This document shows positions 8,145 to 16,925 of a DNA stretch of 64,000 bases, one piece after another (position 1 is the stretch's first letter; every line of letters begins with the position of its first letter). Source of the DNA: Stygiobacter sp. (lineage in GTDB: Bacteria; Pseudomonadota; Alphaproteobacteria; Rhodospirillales; Magnetospirillaceae); the NCBI GenBank assembly GCA_006218045.1, contig VBWB01000004.1, positions 203,770 through 267,769 on the forward strand, read 5' to 3'. Position numbers and translations under genes: made by a program. The notes beneath the pieces are model-generated. The model ran no database searches. It was not told the DNA's origin and saw only the letters and a list, made by a program, of their open reading frames with translations.

Positions 8145-10093
8145 CGACGAGGCTCCAGGGCTGCCTTGGTTTCGGCATCAATGGGGGTGAAGCGGTGCAG
8201 GCCATCCTTCAAGGCTTGGCGCATCATCGCCAATCCCCTTTCGCGTTCCATCGTGCCCGGAGAATCCAACTGGACCAAACCGGAAAACCATAAGCCCACC
8301 GGTGATTGCCGGCTTCGCGGCGGCAATGCCATCAGCAAATCGGTGGTGGTTTGCCTCTTGCCGTTGATCAGCAACCAATTGGCATAGAGCGCAACCGCAT
8401 CCATCCGCAGGGGGGCGTGCTCGGCCAAGGCCAAGACAGCTTCATGCCAGAGGTCGGCGGAAAAGATGGCGGATGCCCGGGGGCTATAGGCCATTTGGAA
8501 CTGACTGCTTGACAAGGCCCAGGCCAAGGCGGGCGAGCAGGTCGGGCGACAGCGCGCCCCGGCTTCGGCCAGAACCAGGCTGAAACGGATCCTCATTTTT
8601 CGCGGCCAGTTCCGCCGGTGCAGATTGGTGGTGGTCTCGCCGATCAGTGTCGCCAAACCCAGTTGCGCTTGCCGAAGATCGGCGGGGATGATGGTGGGGC
8701 AAGGTGTCCTGCCTTTTTTCAGGCATTGGCGCAGGGGTTCCATGGCCAGGGCGTCGCGGGCCAGTGCGCCGCCCGCTCCCAGCATTGCGGCCGCCAGAAC
8801 AAGGGGCAGGGTAAGGGCGGCAAGCTTCGGCGTGCGTCCGATCCATTTGGTGATGCCGGCGGGAGAGATCAGGGCGCCCCAGGTGATGGCGATCGGCACC
8901 ATGTTCTCGGGCATCATGAACCACAGCGAATCCAGCATGGCCAGGGCCAGGGCCAAGGCCGCCGCCACCGGTCGCAGGGAGGGGCGGGCACCGGCAACCA
9001 CCGCCACCGGGATCAGAACCTGTAGCAGTAAGGCGGGGAGCCCGGCGGCGAACAGGGATTCCAGGAGCAAATGATGGCTGTGGAACTCATCCCGGGTGAA
9101 GTCGATCCAATCGGGAGTGGCCAGATTGATGCCGGTCGCCGGGAGATTGGCGAACAAATGAAGCTGAAAATGCCCCCAGCCGTGGCCGAACAATAATGTT
9201 GCCGGCGTAATGCTCAGGCTGTGTTCCAGGGCCCGGAACATGATCTGGCGCGATGCCAGCGATGGCGGCAAAAGTGTCGGATCGGTCAGGCGGATGACGG
9301 CGTAAAGGATGACGGCGACAACGACGATGGTACTCCCGGTTCCCCAGGCCCACCATTGCCACGGCAATCGCCGCCAGCGCCACAGGATTGGCAGCATGAA
9401 TGCGGCGCAGGCCGCCGCGCCCCAGGCCGTGCGGTTGCCGGATACGAACAGGATTGCGATCGAGGCCGCCACCAGCATGATCGCGCCGTTCCGCCAGCCC
9501 CGGTATTGGGCCGTGGCCGCCAGAGCCAGCATGGCCATCGCGTGATAGCCCAGATATTGATTGAAACCGTGCAGCGAGTGGCGCGGCAGCAGCGCGGACA
9601 GGGCTGAGGCGTCCAAGCCCGGGGCATGGCGCAGATTGAACCACACTACCACCACACAGAGCGCGGTCATCACCGTGCAGATCAGCTTGAACAGGCGGAG
9701 ATGCGGCAGCAGCACAAGTGCGGCGGCGACAAATCCGGCCTGGGCCGGGAACCAGATGGCCCCATACAAGGATTGGGGCGGCCCGAGCAACGCCGTCATC
9801 GGATAATCGGCAAAGGCGGCGCTGAGTGCGCTCCACAGACCCAGGGCCAGCAGGCAGGCCAGCACCGGAGCCCCCAAGCGGCCGATGCGACCGCGATGCG
9901 CGAGATGCACGCTTGCCCCCAGCAGACAGAAGGCGGCGGCAATGGGAATGGCGGCGTTGACGGCTTCGGTATCCCGCCACACCCCGAAACCCAGGCGAGG
10001 ATGGGCCAAGGCGATGGCCAGCAGCCCAGCCAGTAATCCGAGCAGAGCCAGCAAAAGGGCGGCGATACGGGCCATCTTCATGGGGGGCTTCAT
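8141..10093 (-). CDS. Wzy/O-antigen-ligase-like polytopic membrane protein
   Basis: A 650-residue integral membrane protein with about 12 hydrophobic segments and a large polar loop. The signature is VSGNRTAWGAA followed later by FGHGWGHFQ and FHSHHLLLESLFAAGLPALLL, the Wzy_C pattern of O-antigen ligases/polymerases. The last ~190 residues are soluble and helical (TPR-like). Translation starts at ATG 10093 with AAGG 5 nt upstream. The frame stays open for 460 further codons upstream, but that part is antisense to the barrel gene and is not counted. It likely acts on lipid-linked glycans in the inner membrane. Confidence 0.85.
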   Translation of the reverse strand: MKPPMKMARIAALLLALLGLLAGLLAIALAHPRLGFGVWRDTEAVNAAIPIAAAFCLLGASVHLAHRGRIGRLGAPVLACLLALGLWSALSAAFADYPMTALLGPPQSLYGAIWFPAQAGFVAAALVLLPHLRLFKLICTVMTALCVVVVWFNLRHAPGLDASALSALLPRHSLHGFNQYLGYHAMAMLALAATAQYRGWRNGAIMLVAASIAILFVSGNRTAWGAAACAAFMLPILWRWRRLPWQWWAWGTGSTIVVVAVILYAVIRLTDPTLLPPSLASRQIMFRALEHSLSITPATLLFGHGWGHFQLHLFANLPATGINLATPDWIDFTRDEFHSHHLLLESLFAAGLPALLLQVLIPVAVVAGARPSLRPVAAALALALAMLDSLWFMMPENMVPIAITWGALISPAGITKWIGRTPKLAALTLPLVLAAAMLGAGGALARDALAMEPLRQCLKKGRTPCPTIIPADLRQAQLGLATLIGETTTNLHRRNWPRKMRIRFSLVLAEAGARCRPTCSPALAWALSSSQFQMAYSPRASAIFSADLWHEAVLALAEHAPLRMDAVALYANWLLINGKRQTTTDLLMALPPRSRQSPVGLWFSGLVQLDSPGTMERERGLAMMRQALKDGLHRFTPIDAETKAALEPRR

Positions 10094-10222
10094 ATTCGCC
10101 TTCGAGGTGGATTTTCGTTGGGAATGATAATTATACCAAATCTTCCCTTGTCGGTCGCATCCGTCAAATGTAAATAATACGCTGTTAATTTGGTTCGGTG
10201 CTATCAGCGTCGGGTGGGTGAG

Positions 10223-11275
10223 ATGGGGTTGCGCAATGTCTTCTTGGGGCTTCTTGCGCTGTTGTGCGTATCGGCGAAATCCCTTTCTTCCGCTTCGGCA
10301 GCCGATGCTTACGCACAAAACCCCACGGTGACGCGGGAGGTGGCGCAAGAAGCCACCAAGCAGACGACCAGCATGATCAGCGGACGCATCAGCTCGGTAG
10401 TGTCGGGCGCCACCGGCAGCATTTCCCCCTCTGTTCCGACGTCGCCGGTGAACACCTCGGCCTTGATCGGCGATGGCAAGGCGGCCGGCGATGCGCCCGC
10501 GCGCGGTGGGCTCTGGGCCAATGCCAGCCATAATTGGATGTCGGGCAAGCAGGCCAGTGCCGATTTCGCCGGTACCATGAAGGTGGCGGTGGGGGGCGTT
10601 GATTATCGGATCACCGATCAACTTTTGCTCGGAACCTCGCTGGGCTACGAGCACGGATATTTCAGTCTGAAATACAGTGGCGGCAAGATGGTCGCCAATA
10701 ACTACGCCTTTGCTCCCTATATGGCCTATATCATCAACGATATCTGGAGCCTGGACGCCACCGCCGGCCATGCCTGGGTGAATTACGATATCAGTCGGGC
10801 GAATGGTAACGTCGCCGGCTCGACCAGCGGCAGCCGCTGGTTCGCCGCGTCCAACCTGAGTGCCAGCACGACACTCGGTCCCTGGCGCCTGGGCGCTTCC
10901 ACCGGTTACCTTTACAGCAAGGAAGATACCGAGGATTACGTCGAGACCGACGGAACCGCCGCCCGTGGGGTGAAGTTCCGGCTTGGGCAGGCGCACGCGA
11001 CCGTACGCGGCGGTTACCTGTTCCTGACCGATTGGGGCAGCGTTAATCCCTTTGTCGCGGCGCGGGCTGAATATGACGCCAACAAGACGGCGGCGACGGC
11101 TGTCGATGCCATTGGCACCAAGGGCTATGACGACCGTTTCGGCATGGTCTTCACCTCGGGTGTCAACCTGGCCATCGGCGATAGCCATTCGTTGTCCATC
11201 GAGGCTGCGTCCTCGCAATTTCGCGAGAACGTGGACAGCTTCACCCTTGGCGGAACCTATCGTTTCAAATTCTGA
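10223..11275 (+). CDS. Autotransporter beta-barrel domain protein
   Basis: A 350-residue exported protein. A signal peptide (MGLRNVFLGLLALLCVSAKS) is followed by ~75 Ser/Thr-rich residues and then a barrel of about 260 residues. The barrel has alternating aromatic strands (LWANASHNWMSG, LLLGTSLGYEHGYF, FAPYMAYIINDIWSLDATAGHAW) and a C-terminal YRFKF, the outer-membrane insertion signature. It matches the autotransporter beta-domain (type Va), but the passenger is almost absent. It is the only plus-strand gene in this accessory block and ends 11 nt inside the convergent glycosyltransferase gene. Confidence 0.85.
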   Translation: MGLRNVFLGLLALLCVSAKSLSSASAADAYAQNPTVTREVAQEATKQTTSMISGRISSVVSGATGSISPSVPTSPVNTSALIGDGKAAGDAPARGGLWANASHNWMSGKQASADFAGTMKVAVGGVDYRITDQLLLGTSLGYEHGYFSLKYSGGKMVANNYAFAPYMAYIINDIWSLDATAGHAWVNYDISRANGNVAGSTSGSRWFAASNLSASTTLGPWRLGASTGYLYSKEDTEDYVETDGTAARGVKFRLGQAHATVRGGYLFLTDWGSVNPFVAARAEYDANKTAATAVDAIGTKGYDDRFGMVFTSGVNLAIGDSHSLSIEAASSQFRENVDSFTLGGTYRFKF

Positions 11276-12479
11276 TCGCCAGCGAGGAAATGGCATCCAG
11301 GATGCTGCTGCGGCTTGATTGGCGCAGCAGCATCCGGCGGGCGTTCCGCGCACGCTCGGCTCCATCCCGATCCAGGCAGGCGGCGGCGAAATCCGTTGGA
11401 TGGTCGGCCACGAGCAGATGTTCACCGTGTCTGATCGGCAGCCCCTCGGCTCCCATCGTGGTGGAAACCACCGGAACACCAAGCGCGAACGCCTCCAGGA
11501 TTTTGATTCGGGTGCCGCCCCCGGCCCGTAAAGGGACCACGCATATTTTGGCTCGGGCGTAATAGGGTTCCACGCGATCCACCCGATTGGTCGCGGTTAC
11601 CCCTGGGACCGCGTTCATCCGACGGTGAAACGCTTCAGTGCATGGTCCGACCAGCCACAGGCGGATGGCGGCGGGTAATCGCGGCAGGATTTCCCGGATC
11701 AGCCATTCGGCCCCATCCCGGTTCGGCACATAGGTGAAGGTGCCGACCAGCAAGAGGTCGATATCCTGAACCGCCGGCGGCGCAGTGGGCGGCGACAGGT
11801 CCGGCGGGGCATTGGCAATGACTTGGATGGGAACCATCGGATAGTGGGCGGCCAAGCGCTCGCCATCGTCCGCGTGGCAGACGAGGGCAAGGCTCATCTG
11901 GGGGATCATGGCCTGTTCCAGGTGGGCGAAGCGCCGGGCCTCGCGCCTGTGGGCGGCGGCTTGGCCGGCTTCGCCCCGGCGGGCGTGCAGATCGGCCAAG
12001 CGCAGAAAGGTGGAACTGTCGATGTCGTCGAGATCAAGGATGATGGGCGGAGTGTCGGGCTGCCCCAATAACCCCGAGATCACCGGGGTCAGGTAAAGGC
12101 GCTGAACGTGGATCAGCCGGCACGGATTTTGGTGCAGGATTGACCGTATCACCGTGCCGGCTTCGGTCGGAAGCCGGCGGCAAAGCGATGGCTGCGCTTT
12201 CCATGGCGGCGACAGCAGACGGGCCAACCGCGATGGCGTGACCACCTCCACCTGACGGCATATCCCCTGTATTTCGGCGCTGACATGAGCGGCGCCGAAC
12301 AGGGCGACGACGACCAGATGAATGTCATGGGTGCGGGCATAGGCCTCGAGGAAGCACCAGGCCCGCATGGCCAAGCCGTTTCCCGTCGACGCCGGCATCG
12401 CCGGAGCGATGAACAGCAGACCCGGCTTGTTGCCGGTCGGGCTTTCCGGAGCAGGCGGTGGTGACGGGGTCAGGGGCAA
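11265..12479 (-). CDS. GT4-family glycosyltransferase (last gene of the ATP-grasp/HprK/PqqD cluster)
   Basis: A 404-residue GT-B fold glycosyltransferase. The N-terminal half carries NKPGLLFIAPAMPASTGNGL and ILDLDDIDS. The C-terminal half carries LLVGTFTYVPNRDGAEWLI and the donor-site segment LRAGGGTRIKILEAFALG with VVSTTMGAEGL, typical of GT4. It lies 12 nt after the PqqD-like gene and is most likely co-transcribed with it. The acceptor is unknown: it could be a lipid-linked glycan, or a peptide given the neighbours. Confidence 0.85.
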   Translation of the reverse strand: MPLTPSPPPAPESPTGNKPGLLFIAPAMPASTGNGLAMRAWCFLEAYARTHDIHLVVVALFGAAHVSAEIQGICRQVEVVTPSRLARLLSPPWKAQPSLCRRLPTEAGTVIRSILHQNPCRLIHVQRLYLTPVISGLLGQPDTPPIILDLDDIDSSTFLRLADLHARRGEAGQAAAHRREARRFAHLEQAMIPQMSLALVCHADDGERLAAHYPMVPIQVIANAPPDLSPPTAPPAVQDIDLLLVGTFTYVPNRDGAEWLIREILPRLPAAIRLWLVGPCTEAFHRRMNAVPGVTATNRVDRVEPYYARAKICVVPLRAGGGTRIKILEAFALGVPVVSTTMGAEGLPIRHGEHLLVADHPTDFAAACLDRDGAERARNARRMLLRQSSRSSILDAISSLAIRI

Positions 12480-12491
12480 ACCGCCCTGGCC

Positions 12492-12749
12492 TCAGACAAT
12501 CAACCCTTCCTCGCTCAGGCGCGCCACATAGGAGGCGACCTCGGCCAATGGCGGTTCCGGCAGTGCATAGGCGTCCTGAAGATAAGCGGCGATGTCCTCG
12601 ACGGAATTTTCGCCCGAGCACAGTTCCAGGATGATCGCCGCCGTATGGTTGAGGTAATGCACACGGTCGCGGCTGGCATCGAAAATAGAGAAGCCATTGG
12701 CCGCCGGGGTCACCTCAAGTCCGTCGATTCGGCACGGTTGTGCTGCCAC
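12492..12749 (-). CDS. PqqD-like peptide chaperone (RRE-type)
   Basis: An 85-residue PqqD-family protein: a beta-stranded start (CRIDGLEV, FSIFDASRDRVHYLNHTAAII), then LELCSGENSVEDIAAYLQDAY and a winged C-terminal helix pair. PqqD-like domains act as RiPP recognition elements that bind leader peptides. I choose GTG 12749, with AGAGGG about 11 nt upstream, because it lies just past the precursor stop and gives the normal length. An ATG at 12812 in the same frame would overlap the precursor gene by 56 nt. Adjacent HprK-like and nucleotidyltransferase genes are a known association for this subfamily. Confidence 0.8.
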   Translation of the reverse strand: MAAQPCRIDGLEVTPAANGFSIFDASRDRVHYLNHTAAIILELCSGENSVEDIAAYLQDAYALPEPPLAEVASYVARLSEEGLIV

Positions 12750-12756
12750 GATTCGA

Positions 12757-12939
12757 TCAGCCCTCTTCGCCACCGCCGCCAGAGGCGGTGGCATAAGCCT
12801 TGGTGCCGACATGGACGGTCATTGAATTCATATCGAAGGAGACCATGGTCGGCACCACGAAGGAGGTGGTCGCGACGATCCCCTTGATCAGGCTGCGCCT
12901 GTTGGGATCGATGCGCTCCAAAATCTTTTTGTTCGTCAT
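12757..12939 (-). CDS. 60-residue putative substrate peptide with twin-arginine-like leader
   Basis: A small protein with an AGGGAAAG ribosome site just upstream. Three parts are visible: a polar start (MTNKKILERIDPN), a twin-arginine-like hydrophobic stretch (NRRSLIKG, then IVATTSFVVPTMVSF), and a tail ending VGTKAYATASGGGGEEG. The tail has Thr, Ser, Lys and two Glu residues, all possible modification sites. It lies 21 nt after the HprK-like gene and directly before the PqqD-like gene, the arrangement expected of a RiPP precursor. That it is the substrate of the cluster is inference; a small Tat-exported protein is the alternative. Confidence 0.6.
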   Translation of the reverse strand: MTNKKILERIDPNRRSLIKGIVATTSFVVPTMVSFDMNSMTVHVGTKAYATASGGGGEEG

Positions 12940-12960
12940 CAGGCTTTCCCTCGCTGTCAG

Positions 12961-13797
12961 CTATTGATCCGGCAGGCCCTTGAGCAAACTCGCCGCCGCA
13001 GTCGGCTCACCATTTATCAGTACATAATTTCTGGTGTGTTTGACTACCCCTAATAAGATCGAAAACCATGTGATCGCGCGCTCTGGATAGGTCATGTTCT
13101 GCCCCAGCCGATGCATGGCGGTTTCAGTATTGATGGGGTGGATGCTGGTTTCGCCGCCGTGATTGCGCTCAAGAAAGACGATGCTGTCTATGGACGATCT
13201 GCACAGGTGCCAGGATAATCCGAGTTCGGTCGGGCTGATGGCATAAATACTGCGACCTTGTCGCAGGGTGGTTGATGGAAACTCCGCCTCGCGGCCGCTT
13301 ATTTCTGGGATCAGGGAAAAGGTTTTGGCGCGGACGTGGAAGCGGCGGGGATAGGGAATGGACTGGCCATCCGCCTCCACCACCACCATTTCGTCCCCCA
13401 GTACCTCGATGCCGTCCAGGGCGAGGCGCAGCATCAATGTGGTTTTTCCCGCCCGCTTGTCGCCGACGATCAACACGCGCCGTCCGTTGACGGTGGCACA
13501 GCCGGCATGGATCCGCATATGCGGAGGCAGGGAACGATGCGAGACGTCGTGGGCGCTGGTATAGAGGATACGCATGACCCGGTCGGGGTGGGCGACCGTG
13601 GCGATTTCGGCGCCATCCTTCAGCACGTGGAAGCGGCCATCCAGTGCGGCCACCTGATAGCGCACATGCCGGGTGGGGGAAATCCCCTGGACCGCATCTT
13701 GCGCCAGATAGCGCAAGGCCGAGCGGATGGCGGTGCTGTCGGTGGCGATCTCGATCTGGCAGGTGAGCAATTGAAAGCTCAGTGGGGCCGGGATCAT
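12961..13797 (-). CDS. HPr-kinase-like (HprK-related) kinase
   Basis: A 278-residue protein related to the C-terminal catalytic domain of HPr kinase/phosphorylase. The P-loop GDKRAGKT lies at residues 112-119, preceded by HAG (97-99) and followed by EVLGDEMVVV (131-140), where HprK has its second acidic motif. It lacks the N-terminal HprK domain and there is no HPr gene nearby. HprK-related kinases next to PqqD-like and nucleotidyltransferase genes occur in peptide-modification loci; in paeninodin-type lasso clusters one phosphorylates the precursor. Start ATG 13797 overlaps the upstream stop (ATGA). Confidence 0.82.
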   Translation of the reverse strand: MIPAPLSFQLLTCQIEIATDSTAIRSALRYLAQDAVQGISPTRHVRYQVAALDGRFHVLKDGAEIATVAHPDRVMRILYTSAHDVSHRSLPPHMRIHAGCATVNGRRVLIVGDKRAGKTTLMLRLALDGIEVLGDEMVVVEADGQSIPYPRRFHVRAKTFSLIPEISGREAEFPSTTLRQGRSIYAISPTELGLSWHLCRSSIDSIVFLERNHGGETSIHPINTETAMHRLGQNMTYPERAITWFSILLGVVKHTRNYVLINGEPTAAASLLKGLPDQ

Positions 13798-14945
13798 CGG
13801 TGTTTCCCCATCAGGCGGGGGACGATCTTCCATTTGTATTTGCAGAGCAATCGGGCGGTCAGGGCCATTCGGGCCAGCATTCGGGCCAGGGGATCGCGGC
13901 CCTGGGCCAGCGGTCCGAACAAAGATGCGAGTTCCAGTCGCAACAACAGCACTCGACCGATGGAGCGGGGATGCGTCGCCGCCATCAGACACAGGCGCCA
14001 ATGCAGTCGGACGGCCACAGGCACGGGCGCCGGGAATGGCCAGGGCTGGCGGAAGATACGACAGCATTGATACAGATGGTTGTCGAAGGCGAAGCTGCGG
14101 CCGGCCAGCCTGGCTCGGTGGCGCAAGGCCGGCCAGTCCAAGTGTGGATCGTGCCGGACCCGCATTTGCGCCAGATCGGCCAGATGACGCAAGGCGATAC
14201 GGGCCAGCGGCTCTACATGGTTGCCATGCTGACCATGGAGGGCGATGTGCAGTACGGCGTCACCCGGCGCGGGCAAGGCATAGCGCAGGCCATCCTCTTC
14301 AACCCTTATGGCCCGTTCCCACACCGCATCCGTTGGCAGGGCGCCCTGGAGAGCGGGCGGAACCATGTCGAAATGAACTTCAACCTCGCCGGCACTGCCC
14401 GCCATGGCCATGGCCGCCACATGGTGCGGGGCGGCGTGCCTGGATCGTGCGCGATATCCCAGGCTGGCCAAAGTGGCGACGGCTGCGCTCACCTGATCGG
14501 GGGGGACCAGGATGTCGATATCGACCATCCATCGTTGTCCCGGCTGCGGCAGTACTCCGCCCATTACCAAGGCCATGCCTTTCAGCAGCATGGGTTCGAT
14601 GCCGACGGCGTTGAGGGCGCGAACCAGTATTCCGGTCCGGGCCGTCAGGTGCTGTTGGTGATTGCTTTCGTGCCGCCATCCCTCCTCAAGCACCCGTGCC
14701 GGATGTCCCGGCGGCAGGCGGTCGCGAACGATCTGCGGCAAGGGGGTGCACAGGCCATGGCGGCACAAAGCCAACCATACCTTTCCTCGTATCTGATGGC
14801 GGGCGGAAAGCTCGGCGATTACGGCCAGCGCCGTAGGGTCGAAGCGGAGGCGGTGCCTGGTTTTCGCCGATAACTCAGGCCCCAGGATTTCCCCCAGATC
14901 GGCCAGAGTGCGGGACAATGCGAAAGACCGATCAGCCCTGGGCAT
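13794..14945 (-). CDS. Nucleotidyltransferase family 5-like protein
   Basis: A 383-residue protein of the putative nucleotidyltransferase (NTP_transf_5) type. LLKG at residues 120-123, followed by RWMVDIDILV with a DxD metal pair (142-144), is the hallmark of the fold. A His-rich segment (VLHIALHGQHGNHVEPLARIALRHLADL) follows. Family members occur in polysaccharide and RiPP clusters; their reaction is rarely known. It overlaps the GT2 gene upstream by 14 nt and the HprK gene downstream by 4 nt, so all three are translationally coupled. Confidence 0.8.
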   Translation of the reverse strand: MPRADRSFALSRTLADLGEILGPELSAKTRHRLRFDPTALAVIAELSARHQIRGKVWLALCRHGLCTPLPQIVRDRLPPGHPARVLEEGWRHESNHQQHLTARTGILVRALNAVGIEPMLLKGMALVMGGVLPQPGQRWMVDIDILVPPDQVSAAVATLASLGYRARSRHAAPHHVAAMAMAGSAGEVEVHFDMVPPALQGALPTDAVWERAIRVEEDGLRYALPAPGDAVLHIALHGQHGNHVEPLARIALRHLADLAQMRVRHDPHLDWPALRHRARLAGRSFAFDNHLYQCCRIFRQPWPFPAPVPVAVRLHWRLCLMAATHPRSIGRVLLLRLELASLFGPLAQGRDPLARMLARMALTARLLCKYKWKIVPRLMGKHR

Positions 14946-15777
14946 GGCGATAAGCCCGATAGCCGGAAATCAGGCCGACCAGTTTGCGCCGACTGCTCTG
15001 CGCCAGGGGGCCAAGCGGCAGGATTCCGGCCACGGCGTGTTTGATAACAAAACGAAACGTTCGCCACCAGCAGGCGGGATTGGGGTGTTTGGCCAGCATT
15101 CCGCCTTCACCCACCGCGTAATCATGGACGCGGGCGATGGCGTCGGCGGTCCAAGGTGGAGCTTTCGTCGGGTGATAAAGACGAAGCGCGGGGGTGAACC
15201 ATGCGCGCGGGCGGGGCATCCGGGCAAAGACCCGTAACAGCAGTTCCGCTCCTTCGGCGGCGGGGTAGGGGGCGCCGGGGCCGAAGCGGCTATCAAAGCC
15301 GCCAACGGCAAGAAAAAGGTCGCGGCGGATGAACAAAGTGGATTCCGTGGCACAACGCCACATGTCCCAACGGCCAAAAAATCCGGCGCGGCGGCGCCAG
15401 CGCAGGATGTTCGGTCGACCCTGGCCATCAATGGTGGTGCCCGAAATCACCGGCGTTCCGGCAGTGGCGATGGCGTGGTTCAACTGGGCCAAGGTTTCGG
15501 GCAGGAACCGGCAATCATCATCAGGAAATCCCAACCATTCATGCCGGGCCAGCGCCGCCCCGGCATTGCGGGCGGCGCTGGCATTGGGCTGGGGTAATCG
15601 CAGATGGCGGACCGGCATTGGATGGTCGCGGATAATGTCGGTGACGCGGTCATCCTTATTCTGGTCGACGAGAATCACTTCCAGATCGGCGGCGGCAGCC
15701 ATCGGCAGCGAGTCGAGAAAGGCGCGCACTTCCGCGGACCGCCCATAGGTCGCCACGACCAGTGAGATGGCGGTCAT
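14932..15777 (-). CDS. GT2-family glycosyltransferase
   Basis: A 281-residue GT-A glycosyltransferase: ISLVVATYGRSAEVRAFL, then EVILVDQNKDD, NASAARNAGAALARHEWLGFPDDDCRF (with the DDD metal-binding motif) and FDSRFGPGAPYPAAEGAELL. It is soluble except for a possible C-terminal membrane-associated segment. Start ATG 15777 overlaps the stop of the ATP-grasp gene by 4 nt. It probably adds a sugar to the product of this cluster; donor and acceptor are not readable from sequence. Confidence 0.87.
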   Translation of the reverse strand: MTAISLVVATYGRSAEVRAFLDSLPMAAAADLEVILVDQNKDDRVTDIIRDHPMPVRHLRLPQPNASAARNAGAALARHEWLGFPDDDCRFLPETLAQLNHAIATAGTPVISGTTIDGQGRPNILRWRRRAGFFGRWDMWRCATESTLFIRRDLFLAVGGFDSRFGPGAPYPAAEGAELLLRVFARMPRPRAWFTPALRLYHPTKAPPWTADAIARVHDYAVGEGGMLAKHPNPACWWRTFRFVIKHAVAGILPLGPLAQSSRRKLVGLISGYRAYRHAQG

Positions 15778-16925
15778 GCCCTGCGTCTCCGACGGAACCA
15801 ATCAGGGGTTGTCCGCAGCTTTTCCACGATATGGCCGGCAATACGATTTTCCGGGCCGATCCATGGAAAGTGAAAATACACCATGCCGGGTGATGAATTC
15901 ATTTCAAGTATGGAATAATTTTCATTACACGCCGGTTGCGTGACATCAGCAATCTTCATATCTATTGCTGTGATATTTACACCTGACAAGGTGTTGCACA
16001 TTGATTCAATTTTTTCTTTGTATGATGAGTGAATATTGTCAACCAAAGTTATGCTGTCACCCCATTGGGATGAGTTGGAAATTTTTTTAAGAAACACTTG
16101 CTCGCCTGCGCCCGGAATGGTGTCCAGATCATATCCTTGCTGATGCAGATTTTGTTTGAGCAGGGCGTTTACCTCGATCGGCGCTTGCCCCGTCCGCATT
16201 TTCTTTTCGACGTTCTTGCCGGCGATCAACCGGCCCAGGCTGGAACGGCCATCGCCGACGACATTGGGTGGAACATCCATGCGGATGCCGACGACGGACG
16301 GTTTGACGAAGAAGAAACGGTAGGTTGTCAAAGTGGAGGCGTTGCCGGACAAAGGGGGGAAGCTCACATGCCGTTCCACCAGGATTTGGGGGGTGAAGCT
16401 GGCGACGGCCTGGAAGGCACGGATGAAATCATCGGCGGTGGTGATATCGGGAAAGACAAACTCTCCCAGGCTGCCGGTGTTGGACTTGACGCAAACGTGG
16501 CCGCCGCAGGCGTGAAAGAATGCCACGGCCTGATCGTGTTCCGCGGGCGTGAAATGATTTCCGACCGGGGTGGGAAAGCCCATGGTGTCGAGCACCAGTT
16601 TGGTCGCATGCTTGTCGGCGATCAATTGGGGGAACGGCCCATTCACATGGGTGCTTTCCTCAAAGGGGACACCGGGAGGGGCGGTGGCGATGCGTCCCCA
16701 TCGGCAATAGGCCTCGCCATGGGGAAAATGGAGGTGCAGGTTAAGGTTGAGCTTTTGCCCGTCGGCGGAAGGCTGCCGGAAAAGCCTGAGGGGAACGTTC
16801 TGCGCCTGCGCCGCCTGGGCCAGGCAGGCCAGTTGCACATCGCCGCCACGGACGCAAGCCGTGGCGATGGAATCATCCCTGAAGCGTATCGTTACCGCGT
16901 CGCCGGTCAATTCCGTACGTCCCAT
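15774..16925 (-). CDS. ATP-grasp ligase C (GshAB/cyanophycin-synthetase-like), third paralogue
   Basis: A 383-residue protein with an ATP-grasp fold. Visible elements are DKHATKLVLDTMGFPTP, the phosphate-loop region VCVKSNTGSLGE and a Mg-binding end ILEMNSSPGMVYFHFPW. The end resembles the glutamate-cysteine ligase/cyanophycin synthetase group, which makes amide bonds through acyl-phosphates. It is a diverged paralogue of the two ligases at 18196-20387. The C-terminal ~75 codons (15850-16110) are much more AT-rich than the rest, suggesting a mosaic gene. The ATG at 16925 has no good ribosome site and overlaps the preceding GT4 gene, so it is probably translationally coupled. Confidence 0.82.
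   Translation of the reverse strand: MGRTELTGDAVTIRFRDDSIATACVRGGDVQLACLAQAAQAQNVPLRLFRQPSADGQKLNLNLHLHFPHGEAYCRWGRIATAPPGVPFEESTHVNGPFPQLIADKHATKLVLDTMGFPTPVGNHFTPAEHDQAVAFFHACGGHVCVKSNTGSLGEFVFPDITTADDFIRAFQAVASFTPQILVERHVSFPPLSGNASTLTTYRFFFVKPSVVGIRMDVPPNVVGDGRSSLGRLIAGKNVEKKMRTGQAPIEVNALLKQNLHQQGYDLDTIPGAGEQVFLKKISNSSQWGDSITLVDNIHSSYKEKIESMCNTLSGVNITAIDMKIADVTQPACNENYSILEMNSSPGMVYFHFPWIGPENRIAGHIVEKLRTTPDWFRRRRRA

Noticed and set aside
10094-11482. Long in-frame 5' extension of the O-antigen-ligase-like gene on the minus strand
   Set aside because: It runs antisense through the whole barrel gene, has no matching domain, and the ATG at 10093 has a ribosome site directly before the first membrane helix.
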